A stretch of DNA of 6,317 nt from Micromonosporaceae bacterium (lineage in GTDB: Bacteria; Actinomycetota; Actinomycetes; Mycobacteriales; Micromonosporaceae). Position numbers and translations under genes: made by a program. Under the pieces are notes generated by a model that was given only the letters and a program-made list of their open reading frames with translations, was not told the origin of the DNA and searched no databases. Where the stretch lies: assembly GCA_019689695.1 (NCBI GenBank), contig JADGHA010000262.1, forward strand, positions 1-6,317. Reading direction: 5' to 3'. Below, one piece after another: positions 1 through 6,250 of the stretch. Each line of letters opens with the position of its first letter. Position 1 is the stretch's first letter.

Positions 1-1948
1 ACTCCTTTCGGTCGAGCGGGTTGCTGTCGGACCTGGCACGGCGGGGTACCTCGCCCCGGACCGGCTCGTAGTGGTCGAAAGTGGACTCCAGCACGCCCTC
101 GCCGCGGGTCAACCCGGGCAACAGCTGCTGCAGCTCGTGCACCCGCACGGCCGGGATCTCACCCTCCAGCGTGCAGGACGTACCACGTACCGCCGGCGGC
201 CGTGGGATCGCCCGCAGCTTGGCCAGGGCCGGCAGGACCGAGCCGACCAGGTCCGCCGGGAACTCCAGCTGGAAGCAATGCACCGGCTCGTACACCCGGG
301 TGCCGGCCTGCTTCAGCGCGCTCATCAGGACCAGCGGCGTCAGGCCGCGGAAGTCGCCGGCCGAGCTGGACCACTTGCTCCAGCCGTACGGCGGCGGCGG
401 CGTGAAGCCGGAGTGGGTCATGGTGACCAGGCAGTCGGTGACCTCCCAGCCGTACAGGCCCTGGCGCAGCGTCTCGCGTACCGTCTCCTCGACCGCCTTG
501 AAGAACGCGTGCGGCATCGACCCCAGCTCGACCCCGAGCTGGAACCGTACGCCCGAACCGACCGCCGCCGGTTGGACGCGCAAGCCCACGGTGGCGCGGA
601 ACGGGTTGTCAGGCTCGTCCATCAGCTCGACGGACGCGCCGGTGCCGACCGGCCGCTCGACGCAGATCGTGGACGTCTTTGCGAACGACACCTCGATCCC
701 GAAGTCCTCGGCGAGAGTGGCCTGGATGACCTCCTTCTGCACCTCGCCGTAGAGCGACACGGACAGCTCCCGCCGGAGGTCGTCCTGGCGCAGGTTGATC
801 AGCGGGTCCTGCTCGGCGAGCTGGCTCAGCGCGGCGTGCAGGGCCCCCTGGTCGGCCGGCCGGCTGGGCACGACGACCGCCTCCAGCGTGGGCGGGGGGA
901 AGTGGTGGCTGTTCGCGGCGGCCGTCCCGGCGCCCCCGATCCGGTCACCGATGCGGACATCGGCCAGCCCCCGGACCTTGCCGATCTGCCCGGCCGTGAC
1001 CGAATCGCGGGGCACCGCAGACCCGCCGTCGAAGACGCTGATCCCGGTGACCTTTGCCTCCCGGCCGGCGCGCAGGCTCAGCCGGTCACGGACGTGGAGT
1101 GTGCCGGTGAACATCCGGACGTACGCGACCTTCTCCCCAATCGGGCCACGCTCGACCTTGAACACGGTCCCGGAGAGCGGGCCGTGGCCGTCCCCCTCGG
1201 CCGCCGGCAGGAGCTCGGTGATGCCGGCGACGAGCGGATCCATCCCGGCGCCGGTGAGCGCCGAGCCGAAGAACACCGGATGCACCAGCGCCCGCGCGGT
1301 CTGCGCGGCCAGGTGCCGGCGAAGTTGAGGGTACGAGACCGCCGCCTCGTCCGCGACGTACGCGGCAAGAAGCGCGTCGTCGTGCTCGGTGACCAGGTCC
1401 ACCAGGCGGGCGGTGAACTCGCCGTCGTCAGCGGAGTACGGCCTGACCTGAGCGGCGTGGGTGCCGAGCGCGACCGGCGAGCCCATCGGGATCGCCGCGA
1501 CGCGCAGCTTGTGGCGGATGTCCCGCAGCACGCGGTCGCCATCCGCGCCGGCCCGGTCGATCTTGTTCACGAAGATCAGGGTGGGGATGCCCAGCCGGCG
1601 CAGGGCCCGCATCAGCACGCGGGCCTGCGGCTGCACGCCCTCGACCGCGGAGACGACCAGCACCGCCCCGTCGAGCACGCTCAGCACCCGCTCCACCTCC
1701 GCGATGAAGTCCGGGTGGCCGGGCGTGTCGATCAGGTTGACCGCGACGTCCCCGACGACGAAGGAGACGACCGCGGACTTGATCGTGATGCCGCGTTGGC
1801 GCTCCAGCGCCAGCGTGTCGGTCTGGGTGCTCCCGTCGTCGACGCTGCCGAGCTCGTCGATGACGCCGGCGGCGTAGAGCAGCCGCTCGGTCAGCGTGGT
1901 CTTACCGGCGTCGACGTGTGCCAGGATCCCGAGGTTCAAGGTACGCAA
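1..1948 (-). CDS. TetM/OtrA-type ribosomal protection GTPase (EF-G-like), 3' end cut by window edge
   Basis: A translational GTPase related to EF-G. Family members bind the 70S ribosome and eject tetracycline from the decoding site. At least 649 codons are present and the frame is open to the left edge. TetM is about 640 aa and OtrA about 660, so probably only a few residues are missing. The G domain is intact: AHVDAGKTT (residues 10-18), RGIT (52-55), DTPGH (74-78), NKID (128-131) and GSA (228-230). EF-G-like domains II-V follow, including the motif ADFR-like GDFR (531-534) in domain IV. The start is TTG at 1948, giving MRTLNLGILAHVDAGK, the usual N-terminus of this family. An in-frame TGA lies three codons upstream, so no earlier start is possible. 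The Shine-Dalgarno-like GAAGGA sits 11 nt upstream. The domain IV tip reads WSKWSSS (523-529) where Tet(M) has YYSPVST, so tetracycline protection is not assured. The gene is divergent from htpG. Family assignment is firm; the drug specificity is inferred. Confidence 0.93.
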   Translation of the reverse strand, partial: MRTLNLGILAHVDAGKTTLTERLLYAAGVIDELGSVDDGSTQTDTLALERQRGITIKSAVVSFVVGDVAVNLIDTPGHPDFIAEVERVLSVLDGAVLVVSAVEGVQPQARVLMRALRRLGIPTLIFVNKIDRAGADGDRVLRDIRHKLRVAAIPMGSPVALGTHAAQVRPYSADDGEFTARLVDLVTEHDDALLAAYVADEAAVSYPQLRRHLAAQTARALVHPVFFGSALTGAGMDPLVAGITELLPAAEGDGHGPLSGTVFKVERGPIGEKVAYVRMFTGTLHVRDRLSLRAGREAKVTGISVFDGGSAVPRDSVTAGQIGKVRGLADVRIGDRIGGAGTAAANSHHFPPPTLEAVVVPSRPADQGALHAALSQLAEQDPLINLRQDDLRRELSVSLYGEVQKEVIQATLAEDFGIEVSFAKTSTICVERPVGTGASVELMDEPDNPFRATVGLRVQPAAVGSGVRFQLGVELGSMPHAFFKAVEETVRETLRQGLYGWEVTDCLVTMTHSGFTPPPPYGWSKWSSSAGDFRGLTPLVLMSALKQAGTRVYEPVHCFQLEFPADLVGSVLPALAKLRAIPRPPAVRGTSCTLEGEIPAVRVHELQQLLPGLTRGEGVLESTFDHYEPVRGEVPRRARSDSNPLDRKE

Positions 1949-2012
1949 CGTGCGTCATGTCCTTCGAGTAGGTGACAACTCCCTCCGTGGTGGACATGGA
2001 CGCGGCACGCAT
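1902..2012 (-). CDS. Possible 36-aa leader ORF overlapping the ribosomal protection gene
   Basis: An ATG at 2012 opens a 36-codon frame (begins MRAASMSTTEGVVTYSKDM) that stops at TAA 1902-1904. The stop lies 44-46 nt inside the downstream GTPase gene, in a different frame. It has the strongest Shine-Dalgarno run in this part of the window, AAGAGGAGAGGAA, immediately upstream. The C-terminal half is Arg/Pro-rich and is read through the conserved N-terminal codons of the GTPase, so that half is probably not under selection as protein. It could be a leader peptide controlling or coupling translation of the GTPase, by analogy with the leader peptides upstream of tet(M). Alternatively it may be only the 5' UTR of that gene. 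I recognise no homologue. Confidence 0.35.
   Translation of the reverse strand: MRAASMSTTEGVVTYSKDMTHVAYLEPRDPGTRRRR
1960..1965 (-). promoter_or_regulatory. Ribosome binding site of the ribosomal protection GTPase
   Basis: GAAGGA on the minus strand, 11 nt before the TTG at 1948. The spacing is longer than usual and the start codon is weak. This implies low basal initiation, or dependence on ribosomes arriving through the overlapping leader ORF. Confidence 0.5.
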
Positions 2013-2025
2013 TTCCTCTCCTCTT
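2013..2025 (-). promoter_or_regulatory. Strong Shine-Dalgarno run ahead of the leader ORF
   Basis: The minus strand reads AAGAGGAGAGGAA directly before the ATG at 2012, with two overlapping GGAG/GAGG cores. It is much stronger than the site serving the GTPase TTG (GAAGGA at 1960-1965, 11-nt spacing). That imbalance suggests ribosomes load at the leader ORF first. A TAGAAC element lies just upstream on the minus strand (plus 2030-2035), but I find no matching -35, so no promoter is called. Confidence 0.5.
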
Positions 2026-2098
2026 GCCAGTTCTAGACGCAGTCGAGCAGAGCGTCGGCGGGACGGCAAGCGAATATCGTCCCCGGGCTGCTCCTCGA

Positions 2099-2118
2099 CC
2101 CGCCGTCCGACCGGCGGG
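2099..2118. repeat. 7-bp GC hairpin in the divergent intergenic region
   Basis: CCCGCCG-TCCGAC-CGGCGGG: perfect 7-bp arms around a 6-nt loop, midway between the divergent GTPase and htpG genes. No T-tract follows on either strand, so it is not a classical intrinsic terminator. It could be an operator or a structured 5' UTR element. In DNA this GC-rich, chance formation is also plausible. Confidence 0.35.
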
Positions 2119-2202
2119 GTGTCCGCGGTGTTGGCGTACCTGCGCGGCTGGCCGTGCGCGGCGCGCCTTACCATCCCCCCGGGAAGGGTCGGTTCGACGG
2201 GG

Positions 2203-2209
2203 AAGGGGG
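2203..2209 (+). promoter_or_regulatory. htpG ribosome binding site
   Basis: AAGGGGG, one mismatch from AAGGAGG, four nt before the ATG at 2214. It fixes the htpG start at MTTQVETLEF rather than the in-frame ATG 60 nt upstream, which would add a non-conserved extension. No CIRCE element (TTAGCACTC-N9-GAGTGCTAA) or HAIR element (CTTGAGT-N7-ACTCAAG) is visible upstream. A weak TACCAT -10 candidate sits at 2169-2174 without a good -35. Confidence 0.7.
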
Positions 2210-2213
2210 TTCC

Positions 2214-4079
2214 ATGACAACGCAGGTCGAGACGCTCGAGTTCCAGGCGGAGGCCCGGCAGCTGCTGCGGCTGATGGTCCATTCGGTCTACTCGAACAAG
2301 GACATCTTCCTCCGCGAACTCATCTCCAACGCCTCCGACGCGCTGGACAAGCTGCGGCTTCAGGTCATGCTCGACAAGGAGCTGGCGGCCGACACGTCAG
2401 ACCTGCACATCGCCATCGAAGTCAACCGCGACGAGCGGACGCTGACCGTTCGGGACAACGGCATCGGCATGTCCCGCGACGAGGTGATCGGGCTGATCGG
2501 GACGATCGCCAAGTCGGGCACGGCGGAGCTGCTGCGGCAGCTGAAGGAGTCGAAGGACGCCGGCCGGGACGCGGACCTCATCGGGCAGTTCGGCGTCGGC
2601 TTCTACTCCGCGTTCATGGTGGCCGACCGGGTCACCCTGGTCACCCGGCGGGCCGGGGAGGAGGGCGGCACGCGCTGGGAATCGACCGGCGAGGGGACCT
2701 ACACCATCGAGCCGGTCGCGGACGCGCCGCAGGGCACGGCGGTCACGCTGCACCTGAAGCCGAAGGACGAGGAGGACCACCTCTTCGACTACACCGAAGA
2801 GTGGAAGATCAGGGAGCTGGTCAAGCGGTACTCCGACTTCATCGCCTGGCCGATCCGGATGGGCGACGCGACGCTGAACTCGATGAAGGCGCTGTGGGCC
2901 CGGCCGCGCTCCGAGGTCTCCGACGAGGAGTACAAGGAGTTCTACAAGCACCTCAGCCACGACTGGAACGACCCGCTCGAGATCATCCAGATGAAGGCGG
3001 AGGGCACGTTCGAGTACGAGGCGCTGCTGTTCATCCCGTCCCAGGCGCCCTATGACCTGTTCCTGCGGGAGGGCCGCCGCGGCGTGCAGCTCTACGTCAA
3101 GCGGGTGTTCATTATGGACAACTGCGAGGAGCTGATGCCGCCGTACCTGCGCTTCATCAAGGGCGTGGTGGACGCGCAGGACCTGTCCCTGAACATCTCC
3201 CGGGAGATCCTGCAGAAGGACCGGCAGATCCAGCTGATCCGTCGCCGCCTGGTCAAGAAGGTGCTGGCCACGGTGAAGGAGCTGATGAGCACGGACGCCG
3301 AGCGGTACCGGACGTTCTGGCGGGAGTTCGGCCGCGCGGTCAAGGAGGGGCTGCTGTCCGACTTCGAGAACCAGCGGGAGATCCTCGACATCTGCTCGTT
3401 CGCGTCCAGCGCCGATCCGGAGCGACTGACCACGCTGCGGGAGTACGTCGAGCGGATGAAGGACGGTCAGGAGGAGATCTACTTCATGACCGGCGAGTCC
3501 CGCTCCACCATCGAGAACTCGCCGCACATGGAGGCCTTCCGGGCCAAGGAGTACGAGGTCCTGCTGCTGACCGACCCGGTCGACGAGATGTGGGTCGAGG
3601 GGATCCGGGAGTACGACGGCAAGCGGCTGAAGTCGATCGCCAAGGGCGAGGTGGACCTCGCCGGCGAGTCCGGCGACCAGCCCGAGCGCGAGCAGCGGGA
3701 GAAGGACTTCAAGCCGCTGGTGTCGTGGCTCGCCGAGCAGCTCAAGGAGCACGTCAAGGAGGTGCGGCTGTCCACGCGGCTGACCACGTCGCCGGCCTGC
3801 CTGGTGACCGACGCGCAGGACGTCACGCCGAACCTGGAGAAGATCTACCGCGCGATGGGCCAGGAGGGGCCGCGGGTCAAGCGGATCCTCGAGCTGAACC
3901 CGACGCACCCGCTGGTGACCGGGTTGCGGGCCGCCCACGCGGAGCGGGCCGACGACCCGAGCCTGCCGGAGACCGCCGAGCTGCTCTACGGCACGGCGCT
4001 GCTGGCCGAGGGCGGGGATCTGACCGATCCGGCCCGGTTCGCCCGCCTGCTGGCCGACCGGCTCGCCCGCACGCTGTGA
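2214..4079 (+). CDS. htpG: Molecular chaperone HtpG (bacterial Hsp90)
   Basis: An ATP-dependent cytosolic dimeric chaperone that remodels late folding intermediates, often with DnaK. It is 621 aa, matching E. coli HtpG (624 aa), and is complete. The N-terminal GHKL ATPase domain has FLRELISNASDALDK (32-46, with the catalytic Glu at 35 and the Mg-binding Asn at 39), DNGIGM (81-86, nucleotide-binding Asp 81), GTIAKSGT (96-103) and GQFGVGFYSAF (124-134). The middle domain has the family signature LNISREILQ (326-334), whose Arg330 corresponds to the ATP-sensing arginine. The C-terminal dimerisation domain spans roughly 500-621 and lacks the eukaryotic MEEVD tail, as expected for bacteria. The start at 2214 follows from the Shine-Dalgarno site and the conserved N-terminus. 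The gene is monocistronic in this view, divergent from the ribosomal protection GTPase and convergent with the LacI gene. No heat-shock operator is recognisable. Confidence 0.98.
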   Translation: MTTQVETLEFQAEARQLLRLMVHSVYSNKDIFLRELISNASDALDKLRLQVMLDKELAADTSDLHIAIEVNRDERTLTVRDNGIGMSRDEVIGLIGTIAKSGTAELLRQLKESKDAGRDADLIGQFGVGFYSAFMVADRVTLVTRRAGEEGGTRWESTGEGTYTIEPVADAPQGTAVTLHLKPKDEEDHLFDYTEEWKIRELVKRYSDFIAWPIRMGDATLNSMKALWARPRSEVSDEEYKEFYKHLSHDWNDPLEIIQMKAEGTFEYEALLFIPSQAPYDLFLREGRRGVQLYVKRVFIMDNCEELMPPYLRFIKGVVDAQDLSLNISREILQKDRQIQLIRRRLVKKVLATVKELMSTDAERYRTFWREFGRAVKEGLLSDFENQREILDICSFASSADPERLTTLREYVERMKDGQEEIYFMTGESRSTIENSPHMEAFRAKEYEVLLLTDPVDEMWVEGIREYDGKRLKSIAKGEVDLAGESGDQPEREQREKDFKPLVSWLAEQLKEHVKEVRLSTRLTTSPACLVTDAQDVTPNLEKIYRAMGQEGPRVKRILELNPTHPLVTGLRAAHAERADDPSLPETAELLYGTALLAEGGDLTDPARFARLLADRLARTL

Positions 4080-4103
4080 CCCGGCCGGCCGGATGACCGA
4101 CCG
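4080..4103. other. 24-bp convergent gap between htpG and the LacI gene
   Basis: The two stop codons face each other across 24 bp. The gap begins with a self-complementary CCGGCCGGCCGG run that could fold briefly, but there is no T-tract and no long stem. I call no terminator. The transcripts may therefore overlap as antisense 3' ends or rely on Rho. Confidence 0.6.
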
Positions 4104-5135
4104 CTACCCCGGGACCGGGGCGCGGGGCAGGCCGCCGGTGGACGCCCGGACCACCAGCTCCGGCTGGAAGACGACCTGCCGGTGCCGGTGCCCGTCGCCC
4201 TCCTCGACCTCTTCCAGCAGCAGCTGAGCGGCGGTCCGGCCGAGCTGCTCGCGCGGTTGGCGGATCGAGGAGAGCGGCACCGCGGCCGCGGCGGCGAAGT
4301 CGATGTCGTCGTACCCGATGATGGCGATGTCCTCGGGCACGCGCAGGCCGCGCAGCGTCATCTCCTGCAGCACGCCCAGCGCCAGCAGGTCGTTGGCACA
4401 GAACACCGCGGTCGGCCGCGCGCCGGGTGGCCGGTCGGCGATCTCCGCGCCGGCCTGCCGCCCGGACGCCACGGTCAGGCTCGGTGTGGCCACCACGACG
4501 AGTTCGGCCCCGGTGCCGGCGAGCGCCCCGGCGACGCCGCGGTGGCGGTCGGCGACCTGCTGGATCGAGGGTGGTCCGCCGACGAACGCCACCCTCCGGT
4601 GGCCCTGCTCGACCAGGTGCGCGCCGGCGAGGCGCCCGCCGAGAACGTCGTCCACCGCCACCGAGCACCGGTTGTGCGGGCTGGAGCCGCGGTCGACCAG
4701 CACGACCGGCGTGCCGCGCCGGATCAGCTGCTCCAGGCGGGATCCGGGCTGGTCCTCGACCGGGGTGATCAGCACCCCGCGCACCCGCTGCTGCTCCAGC
4801 TGCTCCAGGTGCCGGCGTTCGCGGGCCGGGTCCTCGCCGCTGTTGCAGACCACCACCATCACGCCCAGCTCGTCCGCGGCCAGCTCCACACCCCGAACCA
4901 CGTCGGTGAAGAACGGGTTGGCGACGTCCAGCACCACCACCGCTATGGTGTTGCTGCGGCCCGCCCGCAGCTGCCGTGCGGAGTCGTTGCGGACGTAGCC
5001 CAGCTCGGCGATCGCGCTGAGCACGCGGGCACGGGTGGAGGGCGCAACCAGGTCTGGCCGGTTCAGGACGTTGCTGACCGTCCCGACGGAGACTCCGGCC
5101 CGCCGGGCCACCTCTTTGATGCTGGTGGTCGACAC
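4104..5135 (-). CDS. LacI/GalR-family transcriptional regulator
   Basis: A 343-aa DNA-binding regulator of normal LacI-family length. Residues 5-25 form the helix-turn-helix (SIKEVARRAGVSVGTVSNVLN). Residues 52-61 form the hinge helix (SARQLRAGRS), whose Leu56 is expected to intercalate at the central CG of the operator. The rest is a periplasmic-binding-protein-like effector domain with VLDVANPFF (68-76), VFCANDLLALG (244-254) and IIGYDDIDFA (272-281). The effector is probably a sugar or related small molecule but cannot be named. The GTG at 5135 is chosen because a promoter lies 7 nt upstream and there is no Shine-Dalgarno, suggesting a leaderless mRNA. An in-frame GTG at 5153 would add six residues but lies upstream of the predicted transcription start. 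No transporter or glycosidase is adjacent, so its target genes are outside the window and autoregulation is the only visible target. Confidence 0.95.
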   Translation of the reverse strand: MSTTSIKEVARRAGVSVGTVSNVLNRPDLVAPSTRARVLSAIAELGYVRNDSARQLRAGRSNTIAVVVLDVANPFFTDVVRGVELAADELGVMVVVCNSGEDPARERRHLEQLEQQRVRGVLITPVEDQPGSRLEQLIRRGTPVVLVDRGSSPHNRCSVAVDDVLGGRLAGAHLVEQGHRRVAFVGGPPSIQQVADRHRGVAGALAGTGAELVVVATPSLTVASGRQAGAEIADRPPGARPTAVFCANDLLALGVLQEMTLRGLRVPEDIAIIGYDDIDFAAAAAVPLSSIRQPREQLGRTAAQLLLEEVEEGDGHRHRQVVFQPELVVRASTGGLPRAPVPG

Positions 5136-5142
5136 TTCACAA

Positions 5143-5170
5143 AGAGTAAGCACCCGCTGAAACGTGTCAA
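5143..5170 (-). promoter_or_regulatory. Promoter of the LacI gene, probably leaderless
   Basis: The minus strand reads TTGACA (plus 5165-5170), a 16-nt spacer, then TACTCT (5143-5148). Seven nt separate the -10 from the GTG start at 5135, so transcription would begin at or next to the start codon. The -35 covers the stop codon of the prim-pol gene (5167-5169), giving the regulator its own transcript even though it sits 31 bp downstream of prim-pol on the same strand. Confidence 0.7.
5158..5169. promoter_or_regulatory. LacI-family operator candidate (autoregulation)
   Basis: TGAAACGTGTCA is a 12-bp palindrome with one mismatched pair and a central CG, close to the common LacI-family form TGAAACGTTTCA. 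It overlaps the -35 box of the regulator's own promoter, a position where binding would block polymerase. The central CG fits the hinge-helix leucine seen in the protein. Binding by this particular regulator is inferred. Confidence 0.6.
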
Positions 5171-6036
5171 GCCGACCATGCGGCGGCGGCTGGACCTGTG
5201 GCGCGGCGGCAGGCGGCGGTGAGGCCGGAGCGGATGGTGCGCGCGGTCTCGGCGCGGCCGAGGCCGGCCGCCCGGGCGGCGTGGGTGAGCACGTCGGTGA
5301 CCTCGGCCGGGTCGAGCAGGCCGGCGCCGACCAGCCGGCCGAGGCTGCGGGCGGCGTGGTACAGGGTGGTGTTGCGGGCCCCGACGGGGGCGGTGCGCAC
5401 ATTGGACTCTTCCCCCCGCAGGGCCGCCGCGGCGTACTCCATCGGGTGGTGCACGGTCGCGGGCGGACGGCTCGGCGGCGCGGCGACGGGCGCGGGGGAG
5501 AGCAGCCGCAGAAGCTCGGGCGGGCAGGCCGGGAACGGGCCGTCCGGCCGCCGGATCCACCGGTATCTCTCCCCGCTGGCGTGCCGTGACGGCGGCGCGA
5601 CGACGTAGCCGCCGGCGCCGCGCCAGTCGACGCCGGGCAGCAGCCGGGCCCGGTTGCCCGCGCCGGTCGGGGCGAGGTAGACGTGGTAGCCGCCCGAGCC
5701 GGTGCGTACGGTGGGCAGATCCCCGCCCAGCAGGTGCTGGACTGCGCGCAGGCCCTCCGGGGTGTCGATGTCGCAGACGTCGCAGGCGACTCCGGTGCGC
5801 AGGCCGATATTCGCCGTGGGCCAGGTCGACCACCAGGCGTCGATGCGGGCCGGGTCGGTGCTGGCGTCGTGCAGCCCGGCCGGGATCAGGCGCGGGTGCC
5901 AGCGCGGGTGCTTGCCGGCCCGCCCGCAGTCCGGTCGCCCGCAGGAACACCGTCCCCTGCCAGTGGGGCAGTGCAGGGGTAGCACCGGAATGCCAGCCTG
6001 GGCGTACGCGTGCGCGGCGGCCAGCAACGAGGCCAT
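5167..6036 (-). CDS. Stand-alone bifunctional DNA primase/polymerase (prim-pol) domain protein
   Basis: A 289-aa archaeo-eukaryotic-type prim-pol, the domain class that makes primers and extends DNA in plasmids, phages and integrative elements. Residues 1-20 form the usual opening (AAAHAYAQAGIPVLPL). A Cys-rich segment (C23, C30, C32, C37, then GKHPR) resembles the zinc-binding insert of actinobacterial members. Catalytic motifs are present: the DxD in CDVCDID (85-91, acids D89 and D91), SGGYHVY (114-120, His118) and DWRG (137-140, third acid D137), followed by GGYVVAPPS. The C-terminal part (219-275, GARNTTLYHAARSLGRL through TIRSGL) matches the small helical domain that follows prim-pol in this family. 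No helicase/P-loop domain is present, so it cannot act alone as a replication initiator of the ORF904 type. The ATG at 6036 fits the conserved N-terminus; no Shine-Dalgarno is seen. Cellular role unknown; activity is inferred from the motifs. Confidence 0.92.
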   Translation of the reverse strand: MASLLAAAHAYAQAGIPVLPLHCPTGRGRCSCGRPDCGRAGKHPRWHPRLIPAGLHDASTDPARIDAWWSTWPTANIGLRTGVACDVCDIDTPEGLRAVQHLLGGDLPTVRTGSGGYHVYLAPTGAGNRARLLPGVDWRGAGGYVVAPPSRHASGERYRWIRRPDGPFPACPPELLRLLSPAPVAAPPSRPPATVHHPMEYAAAALRGEESNVRTAPVGARNTTLYHAARSLGRLVGAGLLDPAEVTDVLTHAARAAGLGRAETARTIRSGLTAACRRATGPAAAAWSA

Positions 6037-6041
6037 GCGCC

Positions 6042-6047
6042 ATTCTA
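6042..6047 (-). promoter_or_regulatory. -10 box of the prim-pol gene, possibly leaderless
   Basis: TAGAAT on the minus strand ends five nt before the ATG at 6036, where no Shine-Dalgarno is present. The arrangement is typical of a leaderless actinobacterial gene. The expected -35 region holds only a weak TGGTCG (18-nt spacing), so an activator or an alternative sigma factor may be needed. Confidence 0.45.
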
Positions 6048-6250
6048 TCGAACACGCGTACTAATCGACCACTTGCGCAACCGCGCGGCCGGTGAGGGTG
6101 TGTAGTGGGCAAGGTCGGTCGAGAGACCGCGCCGGGAGTCCACTGTTGACGGCCGGGCGCACCTACTCGAGATGTTCCGCGCCGCGCGCCTCATGTGGAG
6201 CGACGTGGAGCTGCAGCGGCGGCGGGGTGACCGTCCCCCCATCCCTCGCG
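6048..6250. other. Non-coding stretch upstream of prim-pol
   Basis: About 200 bp with no credible gene on either strand; the open frames here are Arg/Ser-rich and lack start signals. It contains the 8-bp palindrome TTGCGCAA (6073-6080), which would lie just upstream of a prim-pol promoter. It also has a small hairpin, CGGTC-GAGA-GACCG (6116-6129). Neither can be assigned a function. Confidence 0.5.

Noticed and set aside
71..1975. A 634-codon open frame on the plus strand.
   Set aside because: It lies exactly codon-on-codon antisense to the ribosomal protection GTPase. Its translation is low-complexity (Arg, Gly, Asp, Leu-rich) with no recognisable motif, which is a normal artefact of high-GC genes.
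2154..2213. Upstream ATG for htpG at 2154.
   Set aside because: The extra 20 residues are not family-like, and the good Shine-Dalgarno at 2203-2209 serves the ATG at 2214.
1975..2213. WhiB7-type, CIRCE or HAIR regulatory sites in the divergent promoter region.
   Set aside because: I looked for the AT-rich WhiB7 box, CIRCE and HAIR palindromes and found no match.
2397..3938. A 513-codon open frame on the minus strand inside htpG.
   Set aside because: It is antisense shadow of a fully conserved htpG; its composition is biased and it has no domain signature.
4080..4100. CCGGCCGGCCGG as an intrinsic terminator.
   Set aside because: The run is self-complementary, but there is no adequate loop and no T-tract on either strand.
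4182..5222. A 346-codon plus-strand frame opposite the LacI gene.
   Set aside because: It is Arg/Asp/His-rich antisense shadow; the minus-strand frame has a complete LacI-family protein.
5136..5402. N-terminal extension of the LacI reading frame to 5402.
   Set aside because: The extension is Pro/Ala-rich, overlaps the prim-pol gene in another frame and precedes the mapped-looking promoter and the conserved helix-turn-helix N-terminus.
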